Source: Sparassis latifolia
Taxonomy: Eukaryota; Basidiomycota; Agaricomycetes; Polyporales; Sparassidaceae
DNA: 64,000 nt
Assembly: GCA_018466975.1 (NCBI GenBank)
Contig: CM031557.1
Span: 1,116,001 to 1,180,000, forward strand
Direction of reading: 5' to 3'
Numbering within the stretch: position 1 is the stretch's first letter; the number at the start of each line of letters is the position of its first letter. The translations under genes and the position numbers were made by a program. The notes beneath the pieces are model-generated. The model was given only the letters and a program-made list of their open reading frames with translations. It did not search any database and had not been told where the DNA came from. Positions 21,946-34,950 of the stretch are shown piece after piece.

Positions 21946-24340
21946 GTGCTGATCGACGTCCGCTCACAGATCATCAACTTCTTTCCTCATACCTTAACCC
22001 GCCGCACATCACCTATGACTTTGACACTTCGACATCAGCAGTTCAGTATCCGCTTAGTGCAATGTGTGCCAATGCTGTCACATTACGCGCGATGTTTTTC
22101 AACAATATTCTGTGAACGACTCATGACAGTCATTTTCTTGTCTCAGGATGGATTACAGAGAATTCGCCTGCTAAGAATGATAGATTGCGCACAAAATTTT
22201 GATCATCATCTCCATGGCACCAGAGTATCTCACGCTTCCAACACTGGTTAAATGGGTTTTATGACTACCTTTTTTTCTTGTAAACCTTGTTTTACCTTGG
22301 ACGCAAAAGTACGTGTCTTCTCTCCACAACGAGGACATTGTATTTCAAGTGTGGGGTGGTTGACACACACGATTTGTGTCTCACATAAAGACTCTATCCT
22401 ATGCAGGAAGATCTCCATACTCGACTTGCAAGAGCAGCGAATGGGAAAGGACAACACCAATCTTTCCTCAAGATATATTGCACCTACATGTCAACCGCCC
22501 TCGAGGATGAGTACATCACACGAGACATCGCGATCTCATCCATCGGCACATACATTGCCTTCACCTCCCTTTACGGTTGCTCGACATAGGCAATCCCCTC
22601 GTTCACATCAGCATAAGATCCTGCTCGGTCCCCTTCCCCCTATTTCAACAATCGTCATTCATCCGCTGAGCAGATGATCAATGGACTTTGCTTGTTGAGG
22701 GTTAGATCACGAAGGAGAGGAATGTGAGATGAAGATGCTGGGTTCGATCGAAGCTTAGGGAATTATGTTTATATCCTTTCACTATGGTCATACTTTTAGT
22801 TACAAGTGCTCAGTACACTGTTTGTTATGTTTGTAACTTGTTGAAATGTTTCGTTGATTCTATTTGTTATTTGCTGTATAAATAAGTACAATAATAAATA
22901 GCCTAGCTATTGTTTCCATTTATTTATTATTACAAGACAACAATAGTCTACTATTCATAACACTAAGAACTATTGTTCCTATTGATTCAAGTGGCTATTA
23001 TTCTTATTGGTTTACTTAGCTATTGTTTATTTTCATTATTGTTTCTATTGAACCTTCTGGCTATTGAACACCATTTTAAGTATATTTTATGAACAACCTA
23101 TTATTGTATATAGGCAATTGTTCATCCTCCTATTATTCTTTTTCATTGTTCTTGTCTATTATGCTTAGGACCTTATTGTCCCAAGTTTTAGTATATAAAG
23201 GCCCTTGCCTGAGACAAAAGAAATAATATACATATATTCACACTGATATTCATATACAATCACGTGCCATGTAAGAATCTTATTGTTTGTGTCCAGAATA
23301 ACTGCAGGCTCTAAGATGACTAGCATTGGTCCTTGGCCATCGTGCTTACCATTCTTCTTTAGCACTCTCTTGTCTGTCACATATGGACTTAGTAATGCAG
23401 CAAATCAATATGCATCCAATTGAAACAAGCAAAAATGACAAACTGGGATTCAAAGTGCACAGGCAACAACAGTGACAATATGGTCCAGCTTCACGGCATG
23501 GGGTGCAGATGTGAAATTCACATGTTAAGCCATAAGGGATTTTTCCTTTAATGCCTGCTGCTGGAGGCATGTTCTGCATGATCATAAGCAACACAAATGT
23601 AGATTATGGAATCAAACTGACCTTATTCTCTTGCATTCAATGTCAGGACTGGAGCAGTGTGCCTATGAGTATTATAAAAACAAGTAGCCTCCCTCAGCAA
23701 CTCAAATAACCTCTTCCACAGAAATTCATCAAGTGTCAGTGCACTGCATTCACATCAGTAAAGAAAAGAAGGTAAGCCTGTCAGACTAAAATACCCCTTC
23801 ATCATCTCAGCTGTTTTATGACCTTTTTCATCCGACAATCTATGCTCCTGTATGCAGCATGCCAACGACGTTTATGTGATTGAGGAAGACTATGTCGAAA
23901 TCTTCCGCCTTGAAAAGCCATCAGACAATGAAAATAGGATTATAAAAAATTGCACAGTGCCAGCACATCATGCAAAGTTGTCACATGATCACGATTTTCC
24001 CAGAGTCATATGACCTCATAACTGCAGCACAAGGTTCCTTTATGTCAGAGTCTCTCCACTGAAACTAGAGAAAACATTGACCGATTCATCCACATAGTTT
24101 TCATATCGCATCACTACAGACATATTGAATGCAGACCGCAAAATTCATATCAAAAGCAAACCACAAAAATTGATACTGTACAAAGACAACACATTTAGGG
24201 AGAAAAAGAAAGCATACAATGACCACACATATTGTACAAAGGGTAAGTGATGGGCAAGAAACAGAAAGCATATGACAACAACTGATATCATACAAAGGGC
24301 AAGGAGTGGGTAACAAAGACATGGTATGATATGTCCTAAA
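21946..24340. other. No gene recognised; AT-rich with CTATTGTT-rich stretch
   Basis: No convincing coding similarity on either strand. From about 22890 to 23150 the words CTATTGTT and CTATTATT recur irregularly. TATATAAAGG near 23195 is TATA-box-like, but no gene or terminal-repeat boundary could be tied to it. The stretch 24050-24330 looks like the 3' flank of the minus-strand gene that follows. Confidence 0.4.
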
Positions 24341-26584
24341 CTACTGCTGAATAACCTTCACCCAGGTGCCCTGGTTGAACTCCTTCAGAAGCCTGCCATT
24401 CTGCAGAGGCTGAAAGCTCCACTCAGCTTGACAATGCTTGCAGCGATAGCAATGAGTCTGGGGAGAAGTGTCCCTACGATCGAAGAAGATGAAAGTGCCT
24501 AAGCGAAAACAGGTGTCGCACTGCATTGGAACCTGATTGCCATAGGGGCTGATCCTGGGATGATCCCAGATGTACTCTGAGATGGTCAGCTTGTAGGACT
24601 CTGCCCGTGCTCGCTTACGCCTGGCCTTATCCAAATCACCAGTCGTCGCATCACCACGACTGATGACACGATCCTGAGTGGTTCCTTCCAAGAGAATGAC
24701 CCTGGAGTGCCTGCCCAATGGGCCTGAACTGGCGAGAAGTTCGCTCATCAGCAGGTCACCGACAGTGGCTCCTTCAATAAACACATGGTGCACGAATCCA
24801 AAAAAGAAGGGGGCCGCACTGATAGAAGACAGCGCCGGTGCTGTGAATGCCAAAACCCGGGGGAGCTTGTAGCTAAATCGTGCATGTGTAAATTTAAATG
24901 CTAATATCGAGTGAAGGGTAATGGGAAGACCGTACCGTGTACAAACTGTGACCAAGTCTTCCCCAGGAGCTGCCTTTGACACCATGGAATCACAAGCCAG
25001 CAGCACAAATGTTGTCGGCACCTCTCGGGAGAGCACCATCAGGTCTTCACAGACAACAAATTTGAAGAACTGTGACGAATCAGTGAATGCAAGTTCCCAT
25101 TGGTCATGAGAGACTTACAGTATCAATTGTGCCTACCCAGTGGCTGCTGTAAAACAAGTCACCGGTGTCATCGTGCGAGTATGTATAAATAAGAATTAGC
25201 ATGTAGCTAGTGACACAGGAGAAGATCAGGATCAGCTCTGAGTCAATGTGAAAGGCAGATGACATACGATCGAATTTTCGACACTATGTCGAGCATATGA
25301 AGATGATGACCTTCTGTGGCCTCTGAGCCTTCCAAGTCAAAGACGACATCCAGCCGGCTTAGGAACTCTCTGCGGTCAATGTAATAGGCTCGAAGATACT
25401 CCTCCACAAGATTGGCGATGGTACCATACTCAGGCAGTGAGCGCAGGTGCAGATGAACCAAAACCAAAGATGAGGTATCCAACCTTGCGGTCTGTGATAT
25501 CTCAGGCTTGCCGAGAATCCGAAGACCTTTCATCAATGGTACCCAAGGTTTTTCTGCAGATTGGACATGGACACTATACAGGCCCTGATAACCCTCAGAC
25601 ATCAGCTTCTGTGGGAGTAAAGAATGCATATAACCTACATGGTATACCTGCATCGCACCACCGCCACGCTTTGTAGCGCAGGCCGGACATTCAAACTGCA
25701 TCTGCTCAGTCATATTCCACTGTCGGAGATCTGGAATGCAATGCAAGCAAACAGCTCTGCCACAGTTAGGACGGTCACAGTCGACCAAGTCTCTGCCTTG
25801 TTGGCAGAGAAAGCAATACTAGGTGCATTGAGTCAGCAAGACTCATATGTTGAAGAGAGAAAACACACCACATCAGAATTGGAGATGACATTGGAAACAA
25901 CCGACACCTGGCTTGGCCGCTGAGAGACATGCAGGTCACTGGAGGCTTGTAACATTCCAGGGGTTAATGTCATAAGAATAAAGATGCACTGCCGAAAATT
26001 CAACAATGCACCATTGTTGAGTGACCTACGTTCACCTGTCAGCAACCCCACAGACTTCTGCGCCATCTGGAAGATCTTGTAATGTTGACGCTTGGGTGCG
26101 CAAGCAGGAGGAGGCATAGTTGGATTGGAGGTGAGTGAGCCGTGCTCACGTTCACCCACAGCAGCAGCAGCAGGATCAGGTATGAGTTAACTGCTTCGGC
26201 ATCAAGGGGCATCCATTTTAGCAGCAGATGCACATCCTTTCAGCCTGCATATGACTCCGCGAGATGGGCGGCTCTGAAAAACATGACAGGAACACTTCCC
26301 TCATTCTCATCCTCATCCTTATTGTCATCCTCGACCTCGACAACTGACACAGGTGCATAGCTCTGCAGCTGGTGGATTGTCTCCTCCAGTTTCTCGTCGG
26401 TATTGTCCAATTCATCAGTCTCCTTCGATTCATCATTGGACAGAGGCAGGCTACCAGTATAATCATGATTTACTAGAAATGTGTCACCTCTGTCCGAGTT
26501 GTCATATAGAATCTCCTCTTCATCGGCATCTTCATATGAACCTCTATGCACAAGGCTCCCCCTGTCATCTCTGCTTCCCCTCAA
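24341..26584 (-). CDS. Hypothetical KDZ-neighbour protein: N-terminal cysteine cluster, CHAT-like middle, C-terminal zinc ribbon
   Basis: Several minus-strand blocks in order fit a protein family I know from basidiomycete transposon-rich loci. They are an acidic N-terminus (26584 down to about 26240), then about 26100-25840 (HYKIFQMAQKSVGLLT). A PHD/RING-like cysteine block follows (DCDRPNCGRAVCLHC..FECPAC, about 25788-25670), then SSLVLVHLHLRSLPEYG and VVFDLEGSEATEGHHLHMLD (to 25265). The last block is VLLACDSMVSKAAPGE, LPRVLAFTAPALSSI, FIEGATVGDLLMSELL, LGRHSRVILLEG and SPYGNQVPMQCDTC..HCYRCKHC (25039-24341). The stop-separated blocks are compatible with introns. I could not prove every junction, so intactness is open. 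The CHAT-like fold is an inference from the ACDSM-type segment. Function is unknown. Confidence 0.6.
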
Positions 26585-28699
26585 CTGGAACTGCTTCTAA
26601 TCATCCATGTCCATGGCAACATGCAGCAACAAAGCTCAGCCACTTGAAGATTTGATATTTTGATAACAGACTCTTCCCTGCATTCGCCGATGCCTATGTC
26701 GCAATTGACTCCGAGTGTGGATGAGATGATGGACATGGAGTGTCAAAGCTCAGTTATTTGTGAGTGCCTTTGTATGGTAAGTGTTTCTCCTGTAGACAGT
26801 ATTATGTCATATGTGTGCTGGCGCGCACTTTACTGACTTTATCCCATGGCTGGTCTTTGGCCAGTCATGGGGTACATGTGGGTTTTGGGGGATCACACCA
26901 GGCATGCGACAACGAGTTGCAGAGGGCTCCACATTGTGGGGGCGACCCACTCACGCCTCTCACCTGGTATATGGGAATTGGGGGATTTTGCACTTCAGTG
27001 CCAATGCTTCGGCATGCCTGCATCCAGGTGCATGCCTACATCCAGGTGCATGCCTGCATCTAGGTGCACATGTGCATTGTCACCGGCCATCAGCCTTGTG
27101 CTGTGTGAGTCGTGCGTGGCCTCCACAAGGTCAGTGTTTTTTACTTGTTTGTTTCTTTTTGCATGATATAGTGTGAGTACAGGAAGTGTAAGGACGATGT
27201 GGTAAGCACTCCACAGCACTTCATACAGATACTGACCACTGTTCTTCAGCATGTAGTAGGTTTTATGGCAGTGGTGAAGACCACGCCAAATCCTAGTGGA
27301 TTGAAAGAACCAGTGAGTTTTTTTTCCTTGCACTTTGAAGAATACTGACCTCTTGATGTTTCCACAGCCTCTTACACATGTACTCAAAATTGACAATGGT
27401 CACTGCAGTGTGAGCAATGCAGCGCATAAGATGAGCATTTTGGCATGAATGAGGGAGGGCCCACCCTCAGTCATCACAAGTCACCTCTTGTATTTTCAAT
27501 CTTTGTAGTTAGAAAAATTTGTAACACTTAAGTTTGTAACCATGAAGCATGAATAAGGCAAAGTCATACCAGTACGCTGGGCGATGCACAGGCGCTTAAG
27601 TCACATGGTCATATCACGTGCCACCATGTGCACTTTTTGAACCTTTGGCCCTGCCCAAAATTTCATCTTACCTCTTGCTACAACAACAGCCAGGGCAAAT
27701 GCAAAGGGATGGGACAGGCCCAAGGTTAACACTCAAGTATGTTGACATGGTAATTTTTTTCAGTCTGCATCTTCTCACTTCCTGCATAGCAAATCGGCAA
27801 CTGGTTTGCTATGCATTGGATCTCGGAATCATTCCCGGCATGACAGATCACAAGTTCTCTCTGGCAGATGCTGAAAATACGGCCAAGGATGACGATCATC
27901 GCTGATCCTGCTGCTGTGGATGATAATGATGTAGAGCTATTCTCAGTGGCGGAAGATGCAGCTGATGTGCAAAAGAAGATGATGGGACAGAAGTGGTCTT
28001 TGTGAAAGACTGCACACTGGGCATGGTGAGAGGAGCTGTTGGAAAGGAGCATCCTGATGCAGAGGATCAGTGGAGACAAAAATGGGAGGAAAGGTTCTCA
28101 TCCTCCTGGCCTTGCCGACAGAGAAGCCCATGCAGATTTGGTGCACCAAGTAAGTCCCGGCCATTATTATTTGCATTATTTTATTCACCACCATCCTAGG
28201 CTTCAGTCACCTGATACTGGTGGCTTTCTGAAGGTCACTGACTGTGTCGATAACTGGCAGAAAGATTTGTGGAAGAAGTGGGGACGGCATGGCCCAACGG
28301 ATAATCAAAATCACAAAAAAGGGACGCACAAGGTGTGAATATAAATATGATCATGTAAATGCATTATCATCTGTCATTTGTCAGGTATTTGAAGCCGATG
28401 AATAAATCAGTGAGCCGTCAATTGGCCAGACGTGAAGTGAGTCCTCAGTGCAGATAATTTATTTTACCTCTACTGAACACCCTGAAGGCCCTAGAGGAAA
28501 CCAGGGAGCTACGGCACATCGCCACTGAGATCAAGAAGGCAATTGACATCTACGAAGGTGACGATCCAAGACAGGAAGCATGAGCATCAACATCAGCAAC
28601 GACTCTAGATAAACAAGTATTCCGGGCCATTGTGACTCACCAGCATGGTAAGCTTCATTCTCGAAAGTGAATATGTATCCATGCTGATGATATACATGC
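26585..28699. other. No gene recognised; coding-like scraps
   Basis: Short open stretches occur on both strands without family similarity. GT-AG-like signals around 28150-28330 and the reading VTDCVDNWQKDLWKKWGRHG (about 28230-28290, plus) could be exons of the hypothetical gene that follows. This is not certain. Confidence 0.3.
27013..27066. repeat. Three 18-bp tandem units
   Basis: CATGCCTGCATCCAGGTG, CATGCCTACATCCAGGTG and CATGCCTGCATCTAGGTG lie head to tail, each a multiple of three and differing by one base. Confidence 0.9.
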
Positions 28700-29397
28700 A
28701 TTAATTCCAAGCGTGCCAAGTGCCCTTGGAAGAAGATCAGTGAAGATGTCCACAAGTACATTGATGAGGCATGTTGGCCGGACAGCATGGTCTTTGCAGA
28801 ACCTTGGAACATTGGTGTTGACAACATCGATTTGCTCCTCAAGCACTGGGCGAATCAACAGGCTATTGGCTCAGTTGCTTTCCAATTTCTGGTAGCAGCT
28901 GGTGGAGGTGATGCCATGAAGCCCAGAGGAAAAAAGCAGAAAGATGTCACTGATATGAATGTTGGCAATTCAGCAGATGAAGGGGAACAGGATGACAATG
29001 ATAATAAGGTGGAGGTCAGAGTCAATCGTCATGCGAAGGGCAAAGGCTGTGAAAGAAGCATGTTCCCCCACATTCTGAGCAGGAGTTTGACTTGGATAAT
29101 ATTTTCAGCAGCGATGATGATGAGGAGGGATGGCAATTTTCTCCACAGAATCTTGTCAATGTTCCTCAGACGGGACAAGCGAGTTCATCTGGAGTTGCTG
29201 GTGCTCCAGCAGCAATTGCACATTGGAGGAAACTCTATCCGATGATCACCAATCACCCGGATGATATTATTCCGTGGCCCAGGTCAGTGAGGGTTGATGA
29301 TGACTGGTATAAGCATGATGTTAGCCTCCGCCAACATTTGTGCATCCGGATCCTGCTGAAAATGATGTGGCAGAGCAGGAGGAGGTTTTACAGATGA
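28700..29397 (+). CDS. Hypothetical protein fragments, lysine/aspartate-rich linker
   Basis: Plus-strand frames read KKISEDVHKYIDEACWPDSM, VFAEPWNIGVDNIDLLLKHW and ANQQAIGSVAFQFLVAAGGG. A charged linker (DEGEQDDNDNKVEVRV) follows, and after one frame change DLDNIFSSDDDEEGWQFSPQ, IAHWRKLYPMITNHPDDIIP and WPRSVRVDDDWYKHD, up to a stop at 29395-29397. The segment looks like genuine protein and points toward the KDZ transposase downstream, but I do not recognise it. A frame change near 29070 means an intron or decay. Confidence 0.45.
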
Positions 29398-29716
29398 TGT
29401 CTGCCCAATTCCAAGGCTTCAGGATTTTTTGACCTTGAAAATATAGTTCAGCAACCATCAGAGGCACAGATGGATAATAATAATAATAATATAATTTGCG
29501 CTTTGTTATAACCTTGTCATGTTATGCAATATGAGAATCACGTTTTCTATGATTTGCACAATGTAGAAAATCATATCACCAACACGAGGCAGCCGGCAAG
29601 ATGATTACTCCATCATCACGTAATTTGTATTTCATGGAGCATGCGGCCTGCACATGTTGATAAAGAGATTGCCTGCCACTTTCTTCTTTATTTCCACCAC
29701 TTTCACCGGCATCACA

Positions 29717-31310
29717 ATGTCTTCAAGAAGTCAAAAGCAGTCCAGGAAATCGAAGCACCGTCGCAGTTCAATTGAGGATGTTGACCTTGTAGAGGTCCGA
29801 GCAGAAAGTGGGTGATGCGAGCCGTGCAAGATACACCAAAGTTCAGTCCTGGGACAGGAAGGAGGAAGGGTACAGCTGTAGAAGGACCAAGCCGGACTTC
29901 AGCTGCGCCCTCCAGAAATCACATTATTGGTGATGATGACCTGGATCTGTTTGCTCCGGAACTACTGTCAACTAGGACACATAGTGGCAAGGTGAGTGAA
30001 GAATGATGGAGATGATGTTTGCTCACTTTTTCCACATTGTAGTCACAACAGGACCTGATGCGTTCATGGCTTCCCTATCGGGCTGAGTATCTGTCGGAGA
30101 TATTGGGCATGGAGACACCTCCAGAGGATCGTGGATGCACTAATTGCAATGCACCTGATGGCCAGTTTCATTGTCGAGATTGCTGGGGTGATCATTTTGA
30201 ATGTCTCCGATGCTGCCTTGATTCACATCGCCAACAACCATTTCATCGTCTCGAATGCTGGGTTCAGAATCGGTTTGTCAAAATCTCTCTGGCTTCAATG
30301 GGGTTCGTCCTTCACCTGGGGCATGGCGGAAATGTATGTTCATGTGGATTTGGTGTCCAAGATGGATGGGAGGACATTAATCTTGGGGGAGATCTCGGGC
30401 CACAGCTGGAAGATGAAGGCGAGGTACATTTTTTGGGTGAAGATGTTGTAGATGATCGACAGGAGGGAGAGGTGGTTATTGCTTCATGTAATGGAGTCTA
30501 TGTGCAAAAGGTGAAATGGTGTATATGTCCTGATGCAGCTCCTCGCCACATTCAGATGCCCTTTATCCTGCCAGTCAGCTTCGCCCAAGAACAGCTTTCA
30601 CCTTTGATGTCCTCAAATATTTTAGTATAGATGCCATAGTTTGCAACACCTCAGCATCCAGGTTCTACACCAAGATGCGACGGTTAACCAATAATGCTGC
30701 ACCCCAAACTGTTCCTGTGAGTAATCTTAGTTATGTGATAAGTATCTTGGAGGTAATCTGCCTGTTTTAGGACCGTTATAGGGAACTCATGAGGGTTTCC
30801 CACCAGTGGCAAGATATTACAGTTCAGAAATGGTTTGGCTTCGGCCATAACCTTCTTAAGAGCCCACATCGTGGGGAGTTGGCTTATTTTTGTCCAGCTT
30901 GCCCCCAACCATGTCTCAATTTATCTGAGAATTGGCAAGAAGATCCTGGAATGTGAGTGTGATAATAAATGATTTCAGAGCTCGGACTGAAATTCAAGAT
31001 AAAGCGGTGTGTATCGTCACACAATAGCGGCAGATGGAAACTTCACCTTGGAGCATATGAAGATGCGTCGGCCTGAGAATGATGTGCCTCTCACTAATGG
31101 TCAAGGATTCATGGTCGATGATGTGGAGTATCGAGATCATTTGAAGTGCAGTAAAGAAACTATTGAGGTGCATGCAATAAGATGAGTTGGAACTGCAATT
31201 GAGCTCTGGGAGATATCTTCAGAAATCTAGATGTGCAAATCACCACGCTGTGAATCAGGCCAATGCTAATCGCCATAATCTAGAGGCCACAGCAATGTGA
31301 ATTTGAGAAC
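29717..31310 (+). pseudogene. KDZ-superfamily transposase, N-terminal half with CxC2 cluster, broken
   Basis: From an ATG at 29717 (MSSRSQKQSRKSKHRRSS..) the frame slips by one base near 29813, then continues to DLFAPELLSTRTHSGK. After a GT-AG intron (about 29993-30042) comes WLPYRAEYLSEILGME and the CxC2 cysteine cluster: CTNCNAPDGQFHCRDCWGDH, CLRCC and HRQQPFHRLECW. Further blocks are FDVLKYFSIDAIVCNTSASR, DRYRELMRVSHQWQDI (after an intron ending in TTTTAG near 30769), ELAYFCPACPQPCLNL, DGNFTLEHMKMRRPENDVPL, MVDDVEYRDHLKC and NHHAVNQANANRHNLEAT. All are typical of Kyakuja/Dileera/Zisupton transposases. Similarity ends near 31310, before the catalytic DDE/D completion. With the frameshift it cannot be autonomous. 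Confidence 0.8.
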
Positions 31311-31764
31311 ATAGTGGGCTCATGCAGCCTGATGCATTGAGGTTAGGGTTGCACCAGAATTCGGGGGTTACTCGCCATCTCCAATGATGCAGTCCTCACT
31401 GTGAGACATGAGTAATACCATGATCAGGGACGTGGGTCAGTGGTTGACACCATCATTGGAGCCCTTTTTCTCTTCAGCAGTGGAGGTGCAAGAGCAGTTT
31501 ATTTTCTGGTGTGGGGTCTCTGTTCAGGCGTGGATGAGAGCTATGTAAATTGTGTAAGCTGCATATTGATGAGGTATGTGTTTACCATTGATGAGGTATT
31601 CACTGACCAGTCCAATATAGTCTTTCTCAGGAACATGCAAATGCTAGCATCAGGCTCTTACGTCAACTTCGCACTTGAGCCTACTTTCTGTAACTCGATT
31701 TGGAACCAGTGAGTTTCAGTATGCTATTGAGGAGATGGAGACAATCTTGAGATGATCTCCTAAA
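31311..31764. other. Junction between KDZ and JmjC remnants
   Basis: A short open stretch (about 31440-31712, plus) contains hydrophobic sequence without recognised similarity. It may be eroded coding DNA of either neighbour. Confidence 0.35.
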
Positions 31765-32830
31765 GTGTGGGTGTCATTTTGCCAGCTTCATCCTCAATTC
31801 AAAGACTTTCCCATTTTCCCTATGGCAAGCGTGCAATGCCTCTCATTTCTGGAACTGTGGAATCATGGTGTCCCTGTTATGGTCACATACATTGATTCGT
31901 TCTTTCAGGGCAAATGGGGTCCAGCCTATTTTATCAAATATGGAAACAGGTCAGTGGTAATTCAGGACTGCGAGACAGAGGTCACACAAAGCACCACAGT
32001 AGCCTTCTTCAGAGAATTCAGGACTTCTGGTCCAAGGCCCTCTGTATTGAAGCTTAAGGTATGCACTTGAGCGTCCATTGTTGTGACATCTCACTGTTGT
32101 AGGACTGGCCACCTCAAAATTCATTCAGTGCCGAATTTCCAGAGTTATTCAAGTCCTTTATAGATGGTGTCCCTTGTCCTGATCTTGCATGCTTAGATGG
32201 TGTCCTCAACCTCACTGTCCCTGAACGGGCTCGCTCCCAACTTAGGTACTACTTCAGTCATTAGTCACAACTACTAATTTCAATTGCTGTTCAGGCCTGA
32301 AAATGTACAATGTCTTCACATCCTCTCAAGACAATGAGCACCATGGCTCCATGAAGTCGCACGAGGACCTAACTGACTTGCTCAATATCATGCTGTGGGT
32401 GGTCAGTGACTCTCATGGTGAGCAGGGTGATGCTCTTTGGCACATTTTTTCTGCTGCTTCTGCAAATTTGGATTCACTGGAGTAGGAGATCCTATACACT
32501 TGCAGAGTATATACATCACTCCAAAAATGCTTGATCTCCTTGCACAGAAGTATGGCATCAGACCTTATACAATATGTCAACACCCCGAAGAAGCTATCTT
32601 CATACCTGCAGGCTGCCCTCACCAGGTTTAACCATCCATAAGTTGGGTGTGATATTCTCTGACAGATGCCATCAAGATTGCATGCAATTTCATCTCAGTG
32701 AACAATGTGCACCAAACTCAGTGAGTAGTATCTGAACTTCCTAACCAGTGCTTGCAGAGCAGTTACGGAGATGATGTATTGTACTCCAGTTCTATACCAC
32801 CCTCTGGTATGCGTGGAGATCACTGTCCAT
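31765..32830 (+). pseudogene. JmjC-domain protein (KDM3-like), degenerate
   Basis: Plus-strand blocks follow the JmjC family in order: WNHGVPVMVTYIDSFFQGKW, GPAYFIKYGNRSVVIQDCET and VAFFREFRTSGPRPSVLKLK. An intron (about 32059-32102) leads to DWPPQNSFSAEFPELFKSFI and DGVLNLTVPERARSQL. After another intron comes LKMYNVFTSSQDNEHHGSMK and SHEDLTDLLNIMLWVV, then ALWHIFSAAS, DPIHLQSIYITPKMLDLLAQ, KYGIRPYTICQHPEEAIFIP, AGCPHQV, AIKIACNFISVNN and LQFYTTLWYAW. HED and the H of GCPHQV match the HxD..H iron ligands of histone lysine demethylases. At least two frame changes (near 32480 and 32630) and a shortened VSNL segment argue that this copy is dead. Confidence 0.75.
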
Positions 32831-33656
32831 AATGTCTGGATTGCAGGTGGACAACACTGTCGCAGGTCGTGATACTCTGACAGATTCCTGATTTTGTGCT
32901 GGAAGTGTTGATGCAGGGACTCTCCATTTTGATAGCCTTGTGAACATGGAGCCAGAATCCACCAGGCAGGTTTTCAATGATTCTTCACCCACTGGAGTTT
33001 GTCTCTTGCAGGCCAAGGTCATTTTGCGGCCCTTATCTCATCTTGAAGAAAAGAGGATGAGACAGAAGAAGAAGACGCATGCCGGAAACTGCTCAGAACA
33101 AGTCAAAAGACCAGGGTATGATTTCACATGTCCGGTTATCAATTGCATGGGCTATTATTACCACTGAGGAGGCCTCCTTGATCATTTGTGACTGTTATTC
33201 ACTCCTGTTCTTTGTTTCATTTTACTCAGTAACAGTGTTCGCTAGGACAAGATGAGTATATTGTGATGTTTTCAACATGGACAAAGCAGTTGTGGTGAGG
33301 ATTCATTGACCAAAGCTTGTTACAGATGAAGAATTTGCTCGTGTGCACTTTTCATGAATAGGATCATTCACCTCTGACATTCATTACTTCACATCATATC
33401 ATTTGAATACTTCTGTGCAGTTCAGCAGACTACAGGTACAGGATGAAGGTCAGAATGCTAACCTTGTTGTGATGTAATATAGTGGCAGCAGCTGGCAGGT
33501 GTAGCAGTATCTGATGATTTCTGGAGATGTAACCATATTGGAGATATCCACAATACAGAATAATATGGTGCGTATGAACCAACTCCTATAACTCTCCTGA
33601 TGTCAATCAACGTGGACTATGCAGCATCCAGATGAACTGCGAAGGACGAGTGATCC
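32831..33656. other. No gene recognised; one possible zinc-finger-like scrap
   Basis: Around 32940-33165 (plus) a frame reads NMEPESTRQVFNDSSPTGVC.. and YDFTCPVINCMGYYYH, which has a CxxxxC..H look but is too short to assign. The rest, up to the helicase remnant, shows nothing recognisable. Confidence 0.3.
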
Positions 33657-34437
33657 GTGGGTGCGGGATGCCTGTGTGGCAAGTTGGACTGCTTACACAT
33701 GTGTCGACAGATAGACACTACTCCAGCATGTCCTCCTTGCCGAACTAAGCTTAATGCAAATACATCCTGGCACAATACCTTTGACGAGTATAAATTTACA
33801 CCCAGACAGTTAGAGCTCATGAAATTCTTCCATATATGCTATGAGTGCAATGATGCTAGAGATGATTTTGCAGCTGCACGTAAGGCAGGCAAGTTCCATG
33901 GACAAATTGCCCTTTGGATGATAATGCAATGAATGAACTTGATATTGAATATCATGAAGACAAAGCCACAGCAAGCAGTATGCTGCAAGCTGAAAGAATT
34001 ATGCAAACATCCGGATGGCTGGACAATATGGATACAGGTGTGGGCATTTTGAATCTTCCTACTGAGACTATTACAGGTTAAGATAAAACAGCAGTGGAAT
34101 GGAAAAACTTACTTGCTGAGAAGCGACAGGAGATCCTTCGTACACGAGAGGAGCAGGCAGTAGATAACCATTCAGATCAAGTAGATCCCAAGATGGGACT
34201 ACATATAAGCAAGGATGTGAACACAGTGAAGGTAATTGATCAGTCTTATCTGGATTTTAAGGCAAAGAACAAAGCAGATCAAACTCTGATCGATGATACT
34301 GTCAAAAACTTTAGTCTCAATACTGACCAAGCAAACCATGCAACTGATCCCAGTGGCGAGCAACTGAAGATGTACTTGGGCAGAATGGCAGGTACAGGAA
34401 AATCTCAAGTTATTAAGGCCCTGATTCATTTCTTTGG

Positions 34438-34501
34438 TGAGCAAAAGGAAGGCTATTGGTTTATATGTGTGAGCGAAAGGAAGGCTATTGGTTTATATGT
34501 G
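34438..34501. repeat. 32-bp tandem duplication inside the helicase
   Basis: GAGCAAAAGGAAGGCTATTG..TGTGT is followed directly by an almost identical copy. Because 32 is not a multiple of three, it shifts the frame just after Walker A. Confidence 0.85.
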
Positions 34502-34800
34502 TTGCACCTACAGGCTCTGCTGCTGCACTCATTGCAGGTTCCACCTATCATTCTATGCTTGGTTTCAGCAAGTTTGGTGACTCTCAGACTTCCTTGATGC
34601 AAGTACGTGCACGGTGTCTATGGTAGATTGCAACAGCATGCATAATATATGTGCAAAAATGAGCACTGCTCTCAAGAATGAAGGTATACCCTGGAGGGAT
34701 CAATATGATATTTGCTGGTGATTTTGCACAGCTTCCACTGACTGGATCTACCTATTCTTTATATTCACATAAGGTTGGAACACATGTTGATCTTAGTAAT

Positions 34801-34950
34801 GTACATACAACAAATGGATACCATCTCCAAGAAGCCGCACTAGGCAAGGCACTCTGGCATCAAGTCACTACAGTAGTACATACAACAAATGGATACCATC
34901 TCCAAGAAGCCGCACTAGGCAAGGCACTCTGGCATCAAGTTACTACAGTA
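34801..34950. repeat. 75-bp in-frame tandem duplication inside the helicase
   Basis: GTACATACAACAAATGGATA..CACTACAGTA (34801-34875) is repeated at 34876-34950 with one change, adding 25 residues. The inverted helicase copy at 39.3-40.2 kb has only one unit. Confidence 0.9.

Noticed and set aside
22248..22460. Minus-strand frame with CPRCGE..
   Set aside because: A single CxxC in a 70-codon frame with no family similarity; not enough to call a gene.
23190..23300. TATATAAAGG promoter-like stretch as start of a gene or LTR
   Set aside because: No coding region or matching terminal repeat follows. AT-rich sequence makes such words common.
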